Shown one piece after another: positions 21,101-29,455 of a stretch of DNA of 64,000 nt (positions are counted from its first letter, which is position 1; each line of letters opens with the position of its first letter). The stretch is from Chryseobacterium lactis (GTDB lineage Bacteria > Bacteroidota > Bacteroidia > Flavobacteriales > Weeksellaceae). Location: assembly GCF_003815875.1 (NCBI RefSeq), contig NZ_CP033924.1, positions 2,914,001 to 2,978,000 of the forward strand, read 5' to 3'. Position numbers and translations under genes: made by a program. The notes under the pieces are model-generated. The model did not search any database and had not been told where the DNA came from. It was given only the letters and a program-made list of their open reading frames with translations.

Positions 21101-21263
21101 AAAGGGGGCTGTCTCAAAAGTGTCATTCTGAATGAAATGAAATGTAGTGAAGAATCTTAAATAACAGATAAACAATAAGATTCTTCCTTCGTCAGAAATC
21201 GAAGATTCGGCGTAGCCAATGACAAAAGCCAAATTATTTGACTTTTGAGACAGCCTCTTTTAG
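21101..21263. mobile_element. MITE-like element with 15-bp terminal inverted repeats
   Basis: GGCTGTCTCAAAAGT at 21107-21121 is repeated perfectly in inverse at 21241-21255, with near-perfect extension outward (AAAG-G / CTCTTT). A nested hairpin lies inside: AAGAATCTTA at 21150-21159 and TAAGATTCTT at 21177-21186. There is no coding capacity. It fills the space between convergent genes (cobC and a lipoprotein), so it may also stop transcription from both sides. No clear target-site duplication was found. Confidence 0.65.
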
Positions 21264-21280
21264 TTTTTATGAAATATTTT

Positions 21281-22486
21281 TTAAAATCTTCTGAAAGGTC
21301 TCACCCTAACCATATTGTAATCTTTGGTGTAGCTCCACATATATCCATTATATCCGTCAAGAATCTGAACCTGATTGCTTCCGGGCACTTCTGTAGAACT
21401 CCAGTAGTATTTTTGTGATACATTATTTGATGCAATATTGTACACATTCTTTGCACTTTTAAAGAATGCCATTACTTCTTCTTGTGATGGAAGGAACCAA
21501 TCCGTCAGACCATTGATTGCATAGTTGTCACATAACTTTGCCGCAGAGTTCGCGTCTGAGCATTGAGAAATAATTCTGGTTGTATTAGCAGGACCTGATC
21601 CCATTACTGACTGAGTTTGATTGACAATGTCGAAAGGACATCCCCATTGAATTTTATCAGATCCGTTGGTGGTAAGAAGGTTATCAGGAGCAGCTTCCAA
21701 ATATCTCCAACCATCTGTAAACTCTCCCTTGTCATAAAAGACATACCCGCCTGAAGCACCTATCGCTCCGGCTGTTTTAAATGTTTTTTCCGGAGAATAA
21801 TAAACCTGAGCTCCTTCTTTTACGTAAGATTTTACATAATAGGTCGTATTCGGAAGTAATGCTGTCGCTTCGAGTTCGTATGCCGAATAGGTATTAGGAT
21901 TTGATATCTTGACAGTCTGGCCATTGGCAATATCCACACCGGCACTGGTTCTGTAGCAGAATCCTTTTTCATCAGGATAGAAAGCTTCCAGATAATGTAC
22001 GGCAATATCATTGGTAACCAGAGTAGCGGAAGTGGTATACACATTTTTAGCCATTTTGAAGGTAATATCCATTTTTGCAGGCGTGATAAATGATACGTTA
22101 TCTCCATAAATAACATCTCCGTTAAAAGCCTGAACATAAGCCCTTACGTAGTAGGTAGTGGATTTGTCGAAATCTGTACTATAAGTCGCCATAAGTTGGT
22201 AATCTCCTGTAGTATTGGTATACTCCTCGATGTATTTAGAATTACCGATGGTAGGATTGATATTTTTACTCCAGCAAAATCCACGTTTAGAATATCCTGA
22301 TCCGGCAGATGTTACCGTTCCAGCAAATTTAAACTGTGCATTGGCAATAATAGGAGTACCGGTTACAACTTTTGGAGCTGCATTGGCGTTATTGGATGAT
22401 CCATTGCTGTCATTATCTCTGTTGCTGTCTGATCCGCAAGAAGCAAGGGTAAGGACACAGAGAAATACGAATAATATTTTCTTCAT
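21281..22486 (-). CDS. Lipoprotein with repeat domains and DUF1566-like C-terminus
   Basis: This 401-aa protein has a lipoprotein signal (lipobox LASC, Cys 17) followed by a Ser/Asn/Asp-rich linker. Residues 36-235 contain two or three Ig/fibronectin-like repeats marked by YYVRAYV and YYVKSYV. The last 160 residues (GGYVFYDKG..., LTDWFLPSQEEVMAFF, YWSSTEV, VRVRPFRRF) resemble the DUF1566/Lcl C-terminal domain, which is related to C-type lectin folds and found in surface proteins of Bacteroidetes. A role in surface binding is inferred; the ligand is unknown. Confidence 0.8.
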   Translation of the reverse strand: MKKILFVFLCVLTLASCGSDSNRDNDSNGSSNNANAAPKVVTGTPIIANAQFKFAGTVTSAGSGYSKRGFCWSKNINPTIGNSKYIEEYTNTTGDYQLMATYSTDFDKSTTYYVRAYVQAFNGDVIYGDNVSFITPAKMDITFKMAKNVYTTSATLVTNDIAVHYLEAFYPDEKGFCYRTSAGVDIANGQTVKISNPNTYSAYELEATALLPNTTYYVKSYVKEGAQVYYSPEKTFKTAGAIGASGGYVFYDKGEFTDGWRYLEAAPDNLLTTNGSDKIQWGCPFDIVNQTQSVMGSGPANTTRIISQCSDANSAAKLCDNYAINGLTDWFLPSQEEVMAFFKSAKNVYNIASNNVSQKYYWSSTEVPGSNQVQILDGYNGYMWSYTKDYNMVRVRPFRRF

Positions 22487-22622
22487 GAATAAAAGTTTTT
22501 TAAGTTATTTAGTTTTATAAAATTAGGGCTGGCAAATATAAACAAAAAGTATATTACTTGTTAGAAATAGTGATATACTTGTTGCTGAGTTTGTTAAGTG
22601 TCTTTACTTACAAAATAAAAAA

Positions 22623-22649
22623 GCGCCATTCAATGGGATTAAATGGCGC
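22623..22649 (-). terminator. Rho-independent terminator of the rtcB-linked operon
   Basis: On the minus strand GCGCCATT, an 11-nt loop and AATGGCGC are followed by TTTTTTATTTT. It starts 4 bp after the 584-aa gene stop codon and is probably the shared end of the rtcB, tRNA-like and 584-aa transcript. Confidence 0.9.
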
Positions 22650-22653
22650 GTAG

Positions 22654-24408
22654 TTATGATTTAAAAATTTTGATAAAACTATCTTTTTCCAGATTATCCA
22701 GAGAAAAATCAAAATCGGCTTCTGCTTTTTCTGTAGTCACTGTTGCTCCCAGCTCTTTTACAAGATCATTAAAAGACATCGGTTGATACCACTGCTGATA
22801 CAGCGCATCTGTTGCCATGGCAGCAATTTTGGAACTTCCGGAAACATGAGAATGGCCGGCTCCAAAGTTCAACAGGACAAAACACTGGTTTTCACCTTTA
22901 GGCAATAGCATTCCGAGGATGGTTTGTCTCTGAACAGAATTACATTTGGCTTCCGCAAAAAGATTGTTGGGATTCATCATATATTCTCTCGAAATCTGAT
23001 CTCCTTTTCCGATTACAATTTTATAACCACAATCGGCATTTCCTGAGTACACATTGTTCATGACCAGAGTAGGCGTAGTTAATCCTCTGCTGGCATACAA
23101 ATATTCTACAGCTCCTTTAGGTGCGGAAGTCATATCTCCTGAATACATCAGGGTTCCGTCTCCCTGGTTATAAGCGGCGTTCCAACCGGTTTTTCCTGCG
23201 ATATTCAATCCTGAAAGATCAAGATCATTTGCTCCCCATGCGTTTTCCCAATAGATGCCTACCGCAAGTTTCTCACCTGAAAATCTTGTTCCTGTGGGAA
23301 TATTTCCTACAAACATTTTTTCAGAAGTAGGAAGCCCGAATTCTACATTTTCAGGGAAATAAAACTTCTTTCCGGAAAAATTAAACTTTGATTGTAAATA
23401 GTTTAATATAAAATCATAGTTCATCTCATTGACATCCGTGATCTTCCCTTTTTTTACCCATGACTTTCCATTTCTGATCCTGTAGACGAAAGTATCCTGA
23501 CCGTACATTCTCTGAGAACAAGCTGACAAAGCTTTGAATAAAGCAAACGGAGTTGCATTTTTCAGCCAGTGCAGATCGCTTTCTATTAATAATGTACTGG
23601 TCGCATCATTTAATGGATTAGATACCAACGGTTGATGATGAGTTTTTGAAAGCTTTGAAATTTTATTAATGTTTTTTGAATCTCTCCCTTTGTAAGCCAA
23701 AAACAGAGGTTTAAATCTGTTGAAGATTTCAGCAAGTCTTTCCAACCCAAACTTTTCAAACAAATCGGAAGGATCAAATTTACTTAGCTTAATATTTTCA
23801 ATCAATTCGTCATTTTTGATCAAAAGGCTGGTTCCGGTAGTTTTAAAAATTACATACCTTAAGAATTCTACAGGGTTTTCCGGATAGATTTCATACAGGT
23901 CTGCAATTTTTATAATCGCTTCTTTATTTCTGATATTTTCCTTTCCTGTAAATTCATAATCCAGTTCTTCTGTCAGAATATATAAAAGATCATTAATGGT
24001 TGCTTCTTTTAAAGCGATTCCGGATCTCAGCAATGACAAACATTTTTCTGTCATTTCATCAGCAGAATAAGCTTTCACCACTTTAAAACTAAGCTTCATT
24101 CCAGGAACATTCAATACTTCGTCAGGGAGGTATATTTCATCCTGAAAATTACTTCCGTATGTCGAAATATAATGATTGATTTGTTCCAGCAACAGCTCAA
24201 ATCGTGTACTGTTTTTTATTTTCTCCCATGATTTATGGAAGGTTTTATTCAGATCATTACCATTTAATTTTTCCTTTGAATAATAGCTGATAATTTCTTT
24301 TTTTGCCCAAAGAGCATCAGGTTCGATAAGATATCCGTCCATAGAAACAAACGGTTGCTTATCTGATCTCTTTGCCAGTACGGCATTGAATAGGGTAAGT
24401 GTTTTCAT
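22654..24408 (-). CDS. Unknown 584-aa protein linked to rtcB, TerD-like C-terminal part
   Basis: I do not recognise this as a named family. Residues 1-330 are mainly helical and could form a HEAT-like scaffold, for example around PFALFKALSACSQRMYG. Residues 381-436 read LAVGIYWENAWGANDLDLSG, then GTLMYSGDMTSAPKGAVEY, a pattern resembling the beta-sandwich of TerD proteins (GxxWxx...DLDxS...SGDxT). The downstream LPKGENQCFVLLNFGAG fits more strands. There is no MIDAS-type DxSxS, so it is not an ordinary Ro60/TROVE protein, although it takes the position of Rsr beside rtcB and a structured RNA. It is probably co-transcribed with rtcB and the tRNA-like RNA. A role in RNA binding is inference. 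Confidence 0.75.
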   Translation of the reverse strand: MKTLTLFNAVLAKRSDKQPFVSMDGYLIEPDALWAKKEIISYYSKEKLNGNDLNKTFHKSWEKIKNSTRFELLLEQINHYISTYGSNFQDEIYLPDEVLNVPGMKLSFKVVKAYSADEMTEKCLSLLRSGIALKEATINDLLYILTEELDYEFTGKENIRNKEAIIKIADLYEIYPENPVEFLRYVIFKTTGTSLLIKNDELIENIKLSKFDPSDLFEKFGLERLAEIFNRFKPLFLAYKGRDSKNINKISKLSKTHHQPLVSNPLNDATSTLLIESDLHWLKNATPFALFKALSACSQRMYGQDTFVYRIRNGKSWVKKGKITDVNEMNYDFILNYLQSKFNFSGKKFYFPENVEFGLPTSEKMFVGNIPTGTRFSGEKLAVGIYWENAWGANDLDLSGLNIAGKTGWNAAYNQGDGTLMYSGDMTSAPKGAVEYLYASRGLTTPTLVMNNVYSGNADCGYKIVIGKGDQISREYMMNPNNLFAEAKCNSVQRQTILGMLLPKGENQCFVLLNFGAGHSHVSGSSKIAAMATDALYQQWYQPMSFNDLVKELGATVTTEKAEADFDFSLDNLEKDSFIKIFKS

Positions 24409-24540
24409 AATGTTAAAAATTAAATAAGTGAGGAGTAGTTTTTTTAAAGAAAAATGATATAGGAACTCCTTTTACCTATAATTTTTGAAAAAGCGGGGAG
24501 TAAAATCCAAATGTTTATAGGAACTCCCTTTGCCTTATAT
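24409..24540 (-). promoter_or_regulatory. Structured leader with two repeats of the tRNA-like motif
   Basis: Between the tRNA-like RNA and the 584-aa gene, AGTTCCTATA occurs on the minus strand at 24516-24525 and 24458-24467; a third copy sits inside the tRNA-like arm. Possible hairpins are GGGAGT/ACTCCC (24523-24528 with 24496-24501), TATAGG/CCTATA (24475-24480 with 24458-24463) and the competing CCTATAA/TTATAGG (24515-24521 with 24475-24481). The last excludes the others. No terminator is seen, so read-through from rtcB is likely. Confidence 0.55.
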
Positions 24541-24575
24541 TGTATCGACAGAAATAAATATTTTCCATCTTTCTG

Positions 24576-24674
24576 CCGGGCAGACAGGAATTGAACCTGC
24601 GTCCCACAAGTATAGGAACTTTGTTGGCCAATAGCGGAAAGTTATTGTTGCTCTACCAGCTGAGCTACTGCCCG
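24576..24674 (-). ncRNA. tRNA-like RNA with extended anticodon arm
   Basis: This 99-nt RNA reads on the same strand as rtcB. The acceptor stem CGGGCAG/CTGCCCG is perfect (24668-24674 with 24577-24583). TA then the D arm GCTC-AGCTGGTA-GAGC follow. The T arm is GCAGG-TTCAATT-CCTGT, preceded by a normal GGGAC variable loop. The anticodon stem is ACAAU/CUUGU with one mismatch. In place of a 7-nt loop there are 33 nt (24611-24643), where AACTTT pairs with AAAGTT around a 15-nt loop containing the self-complementary TTGGCCAA. An alternative CAATA/TATTG stem is possible. No CCA is encoded and no anticodon can be assigned. It resembles a tRNA mimic, such as the tRNA-like module of bacterial Y RNAs, rather than a decoding tRNA. 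Confidence 0.8.
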
Positions 24675-24715
24675 TCCATGATTATTAGTTATTTTTATTA
24701 GTTTTTAATCACCCA

Positions 24716-24734
24716 ACAGGTTTTCAGAACCTGT
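24716..24734 (-). other. Intercistronic hairpin after rtcB
   Basis: ACAGGTT and AACCTGT flank a 5-nt loop between the rtcB stop codon and the tRNA-like RNA. No T-run follows on the minus strand, so it looks like an mRNA 3' stabiliser or processing site more than a terminator. Confidence 0.5.
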
Positions 24735-24759
24735 CAGGCTTATCAATCAGAATTCAGTT

Positions 24760-26274
<1,515 letters not shown>

Positions 26275-26309
26275 CTAAGATATAAAGAATTAAAAAAAAG
26301 ACAATATTT

Positions 26310-26645
26310 ATGATATTATTAGAACAATTAAAAAATTCTCCGGAAACGATTCAATTCAGTAAAGTCATTGCATATATTGATGAAAATTACAATTTCACCC
26401 CTACAGCATTTAAAAATGGAGATACCACCAACCAGGCAGGACAGAATAATGGTTCATGTAAAGTTTTCAGTTTTGCAAAGCTTCAGGGATTAGCCGAAGA
26501 GGAGACGTTATTCCTTTTCGGAGACTTTTATAGAATAGATGTCCTGACAAACCCTGGTGGCGACGATCACCAGAATATCAGAAACTTTATAAAGTTCGGG
26601 AGGGAAGGTATTGTCTTTGACGGAGATGCTTTAGAAAAAAAATAA
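26310..26645 (+). CDS. HopJ type III effector-like protein
   Basis: This 111-aa protein matches the HopJ family throughout: the start LLEQLKNSPETIQFSKVIAYID, then YNFTPTAFKNGD, NQAGQNNGSCKVFSFAKLQGL and GDFYRIDVLTNPGGDDHQNIRNF. The family is named after a Pseudomonas effector but is widespread in free-living bacteria without type III secretion, so the name is no guide to function. It is divergent from rtcB, with 155 bp between the starts, and 46 bp ahead of the WYL gene, so it is probably co-transcribed with it. Confidence 0.85.
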   Translation: MILLEQLKNSPETIQFSKVIAYIDENYNFTPTAFKNGDTTNQAGQNNGSCKVFSFAKLQGLAEEETLFLFGDFYRIDVLTNPGGDDHQNIRNFIKFGREGIVFDGDALEKK

Positions 26646-26691
26646 TTTTCTTAAAAAGAAATTAATACGGAAATTCGCTAAAACTACTGTC

Positions 26692-27711
26692 ATGTCATCC
26701 AATAAAAACGCTCTGATCCGCTACAAAACGCTAGATAAGTGTCTTAAAAATAAGTACAGGAAATATACACTGGAAGATCTTATCGATGAATGTTCTGAAG
26801 CTTTGTTTGAATTTGAAGGAAAAGAATCTTTTGTCAGCAAACGAACGATCCAGCTTGATCTGCAGAATATGCGGAGTGAGAAATTTGGGTATGAAGCTCC
26901 TATTGAGGTTTATGAAAGGAAATATTATCATTACAGTGATCCCGATTACAGCATCCATAATATTTCTGTGAATGAAAGTGATCTGAAAGCGATGAATAAT
27001 GCTGTTCAGATTTTAAAACAATTCAAGGATTTTTCCATGTTTAAAGACATGAACGGGGTGATTCAGAAGTTGGAAGATTCCATCCATGCAACAAATCAGA
27101 AATCCATTATTCATCTGGATAAAAATGAACAGTTGAAAGGATTGGAACATATTGATATTCTGTATGAAAGTATTGCTAGTAAGAAGGTTTTGGAAATTTT
27201 ATATAAAAGTTTTACGGCTAGGGAATCAAGTGTTTATACGGTTCATCCGCAATTATTAAAGGAATTTAATAACCGTTGGTTTTTGATTTGTCTGCATAAG
27301 CAAAAAATGTATAATCTGGCCCTCGACAGAATGGAAAGTATCGAAATCGCAGAAAACCTGCCTTACATTGATAAAGATCTGGACGGCGATGAATATTTTA
27401 AAGATATTGTGGGCGTTACCGTGGCAGAGTCCATGGTACCTAAAAATGTTGTTTTTTGGGTGGATGCTCATAATGCTCCTTATGTAAAAACAAAACCACT
27501 GCACAGAAGCCAGAAAATCATTAATGAATCGGATGAAGGTACTTTGTTTAAAATCTGTGTACAAATCAATTTTGAATTGGAAAGACTGTTGCTGGGATTT
27601 GGAGACTCTCTGGTCGTTCATAAACCAAGAAGACTACGATTGAGAATGGAAGAGAAATTTATCATGGGAAGTAAAAATTATCAAAATCTGATTGTTCCGG
27701 ATGATAAATAA
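26692..27711 (+). CDS. WYL domain transcriptional regulator
   Basis: This 339-aa protein has an N-terminal winged-helix domain (RYKTLDKCL, then SKRTIQLDLQNMR at about residues 62-74). It is followed by a WYL domain at about 155-230 (KVLEILYKSFTA, VHPQLLKEFNNRWFLICLHK, LALDRMESIEI) and a C-terminal WCX-like extension (ERLLLGFGDSLVVHKPRRLR). WYL proteins are often regulators that sense nucleic acid or nucleotide ligands in defence and repair loci. Here it lies in the divergent arm next to rtcB and could bind the TATTGCGCAATA operator. This link is inferred. Confidence 0.88.
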   Translation: MSSNKNALIRYKTLDKCLKNKYRKYTLEDLIDECSEALFEFEGKESFVSKRTIQLDLQNMRSEKFGYEAPIEVYERKYYHYSDPDYSIHNISVNESDLKAMNNAVQILKQFKDFSMFKDMNGVIQKLEDSIHATNQKSIIHLDKNEQLKGLEHIDILYESIASKKVLEILYKSFTARESSVYTVHPQLLKEFNNRWFLICLHKQKMYNLALDRMESIEIAENLPYIDKDLDGDEYFKDIVGVTVAESMVPKNVVFWVDAHNAPYVKTKPLHRSQKIINESDEGTLFKICVQINFELERLLLGFGDSLVVHKPRRLRLRMEEKFIMGSKNYQNLIVPDDK

Positions 27712-27832
27712 TGCTGGGAGCCGGTTATATAGAAATAATCAATAGATTTTATGAGAATTATATAATAAAATTTCATGTATCGTTTTTTATCTTGGCTTGG
27801 AAATTGTAGTATTATATCAATAACATCACATT

Positions 27833-27970
27833 ATGAAATCAAGAATATTTAAAGCATTAATTGCAATTATAGCCCCATTGGCGATAGAATATATCGTTAA
27901 AAAAATATCTGAAAAAATAGATAAAAAAGAAGAAAAGAAAGACAAGGAACCTAAGCAGATTACTGCATAA
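27833..27970 (+). CDS. 45-aa membrane-charged small protein
   Basis: The translation begins MKSRIFKALIAIIAPLAIEY: one short hydrophobic helix, then a strongly Lys/Glu-rich tail (KKISEKIDKKEEKKDKEPKQ). This hydrophobic-then-charged layout is seen in small flavobacterial membrane proteins of unknown function. A strong terminator follows at 28003-28035, and the frame stands alone between the WYL gene and that terminator, which supports it being real. No Shine-Dalgarno sequence is visible, as is usual in this phylum. Confidence 0.6.
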   Translation: MKSRIFKALIAIIAPLAIEYIVKKISEKIDKKEEKKDKEPKQITA

Positions 27971-28002
27971 AGTTATAGGTAGTTAGAATTTAAAATTATT
28001 GA

Positions 28003-28035
28003 AAAGAGACTGTCATCATCATGTACAGTCTCTTT
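28003..28035 (+). terminator. Terminator of the small ORF / WYL transcript
   Basis: An 11-bp stem AAAGAGACTGT / ACAGTCTCTTT with an 11-nt loop continues into eight T residues on the plus strand. Confidence 0.9.
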
Positions 28036-28045
28036 TTTTTGAGTG

Positions 28046-28102
28046 AACCACCCCGTCAAAAATTCTTTGAATTTTCGCCACCCCTCCGGAGGAGGGGAAT
28101 GT
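28046..28102 (-). repeat. Dispersed REP-like repeat, copy 2
   Basis: The reverse complement reads CCCCTCCTCCGGAGGGGTGG, then AAAATTCAAAGAATTTTT, then GACGGGGTGGTT. It is nearly identical to the copy at 54101-54159. Each unit can form two hairpins in succession. It lies immediately after the terminator at 28003-28035. Confidence 0.8.
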
Positions 28103-28212
28103 GCAGCCCTTCAATTGGAATATTCACTATACTATTTCCGGAAATTAGAGATTTTCAAAAACTTAAGTATATTTCGTTTCAATCAGGTTTGTCACATGAT
28201 CTCCCGGTTGAT

Positions 28213-29397
28213 TTATATAAAATCGTAGATTCCGTTTTTCCAGCCCAATACTTTTGAAGAATCTGCTTTCAGCCAGTTTTTCAAAATGGTGGCATATACT
28301 TTTCTAAAGTCTTCGGTATAGATCAGATCGCCTTCATTCAGGTTTTGTAAATCGGGAAGACTATTCAGAATACCTTTCTTTTTAAGGTTTCCACTGACAA
28401 AAAACATTTGATTCGCGGTTCCGTGATCCGTTCCATTACTGGCATTTTGAGCAACACGTCGTCCAAATTCAGAAAATGTCATCAACAGGATATTATTGAA
28501 TAAGCCGTTACTTTTCATATCGGCAACAAAAGATTTTACGGCTTCATTGATGTCACTGAAGAGTTTACTTTGCCTGTCACTCTGGTTAACATGAGTGTCA
28601 AAACTTCCGACTGAAAGATAGTAAACCTGAGTATTAATATCAGATTTTATCAGAGAAGCGACTGTCTTAAAGTCCTTTCCCAGCTGAGAATTAGGATAAA
28701 CCTGTTCCGTTTTTTTTGCCTTGCTTTTGTCAAAAATATAACCGGCATTATTGATTGTGGAACCTAAGGTCTGGTAAAGATAGGACACTGTTTCATCATC
28801 GTGATGATGATCATACAGAGATTTGAAATACTTTTCCTGGCTTGTTTGGTACAACCTCTTTGGATCTTTAAAAGCAAATGCTTTATTGTTTTCCCCTTTG
28901 AGAGCGAGACTCAGCATATCATCCACTTCCAGCGCCTGGGTAGGATGCTCACAGCGATAACATTCTTCATCCAGAAAACGCCCGAGCCATCCTGTTTCCA
29001 GAAATTCGTCACTTCTGCTTGCCGACTGCCAGATATCCATACTTCGGAAGTGCGATTTATCAGGATTGGGATAGCCTACATTATTCATAACCGATAGTTC
29101 TCCGTTGTCAAAAAGCTCCTTGAAATAGGAAAGAGAAGGATTAATCCCCGCTTCATCTGTCAGAGCTAGAGAATCCTGAATGGCAAGGGTCTTTCTTTCC
29201 CTGAAATAAATATCATTTTTCGCGGGAATAATCGTATTCAAGCCATCGTTTCCTCCTGTAAACTGAAGAACAATCAGAATGTTTTGGCTGGGAGCCAATG
29301 CTTCATCAAAGGTCATTGCCTTTAAAAAATTGGGCATCAGCATTGAGGCGGTGGCCAGTGAACTTATTTTGAGAAAGTCTCTTCTTTTGATTAACAT
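28213..29397 (-). CDS. DUF1501 protein with Tat signal
   Basis: This 394-aa protein begins with the twin-arginine signal KRRDFLKISSLATASMLMP, so it is exported folded by the Tat pathway. The DUF1501 body (LQFTGGNDGLNTIIP, FRSMDIWQSAS, GLFNNILLMTFSEFGRRV, GTDHGTANQMFF) resembles alkaline phosphatase/sulfatase-fold proteins. It follows a DUF1800 gene with 58 bp between. DUF1800-DUF1501 pairs are common in Bacteroidetes and Planctomycetes and are thought to work together outside the cytoplasm. The substrate is unknown. Confidence 0.9.
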   Translation of the reverse strand: MLIKRRDFLKISSLATASMLMPNFLKAMTFDEALAPSQNILIVLQFTGGNDGLNTIIPAKNDIYFRERKTLAIQDSLALTDEAGINPSLSYFKELFDNGELSVMNNVGYPNPDKSHFRSMDIWQSASRSDEFLETGWLGRFLDEECYRCEHPTQALEVDDMLSLALKGENNKAFAFKDPKRLYQTSQEKYFKSLYDHHHDDETVSYLYQTLGSTINNAGYIFDKSKAKKTEQVYPNSQLGKDFKTVASLIKSDINTQVYYLSVGSFDTHVNQSDRQSKLFSDINEAVKSFVADMKSNGLFNNILLMTFSEFGRRVAQNASNGTDHGTANQMFFVSGNLKKKGILNSLPDLQNLNEGDLIYTEDFRKVYATILKNWLKADSSKVLGWKNGIYDFI

Positions 29398-29455
29398 AAC
29401 TTTTGAGTTTAGGTTGCCGATAATAGGTTACATGTCGATAGCATTTATTTTAAAG

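Noticed and set aside
22654..24408. Rsr/Ro60 TROVE protein
   Set aside because: The genomic position fits, but I see neither the Ro60 N-terminal motifs nor a vWA DxSxS metal site. The C-terminus looks more like TerD. Kept as unknown.
24576..24674. An ordinary tRNA gene (Leu/Ser type with long variable arm)
   Set aside because: The D and T arms and a short GGGAC variable loop are normal, and the extra 33 nt fall in the anticodon loop. No 7-nt anticodon loop can be drawn, and no CCA is encoded.
26310..26645. Evidence for a type III secretion system
   Set aside because: The HopJ-like family is widespread in bacteria without injectisomes, and no secretion genes are nearby.
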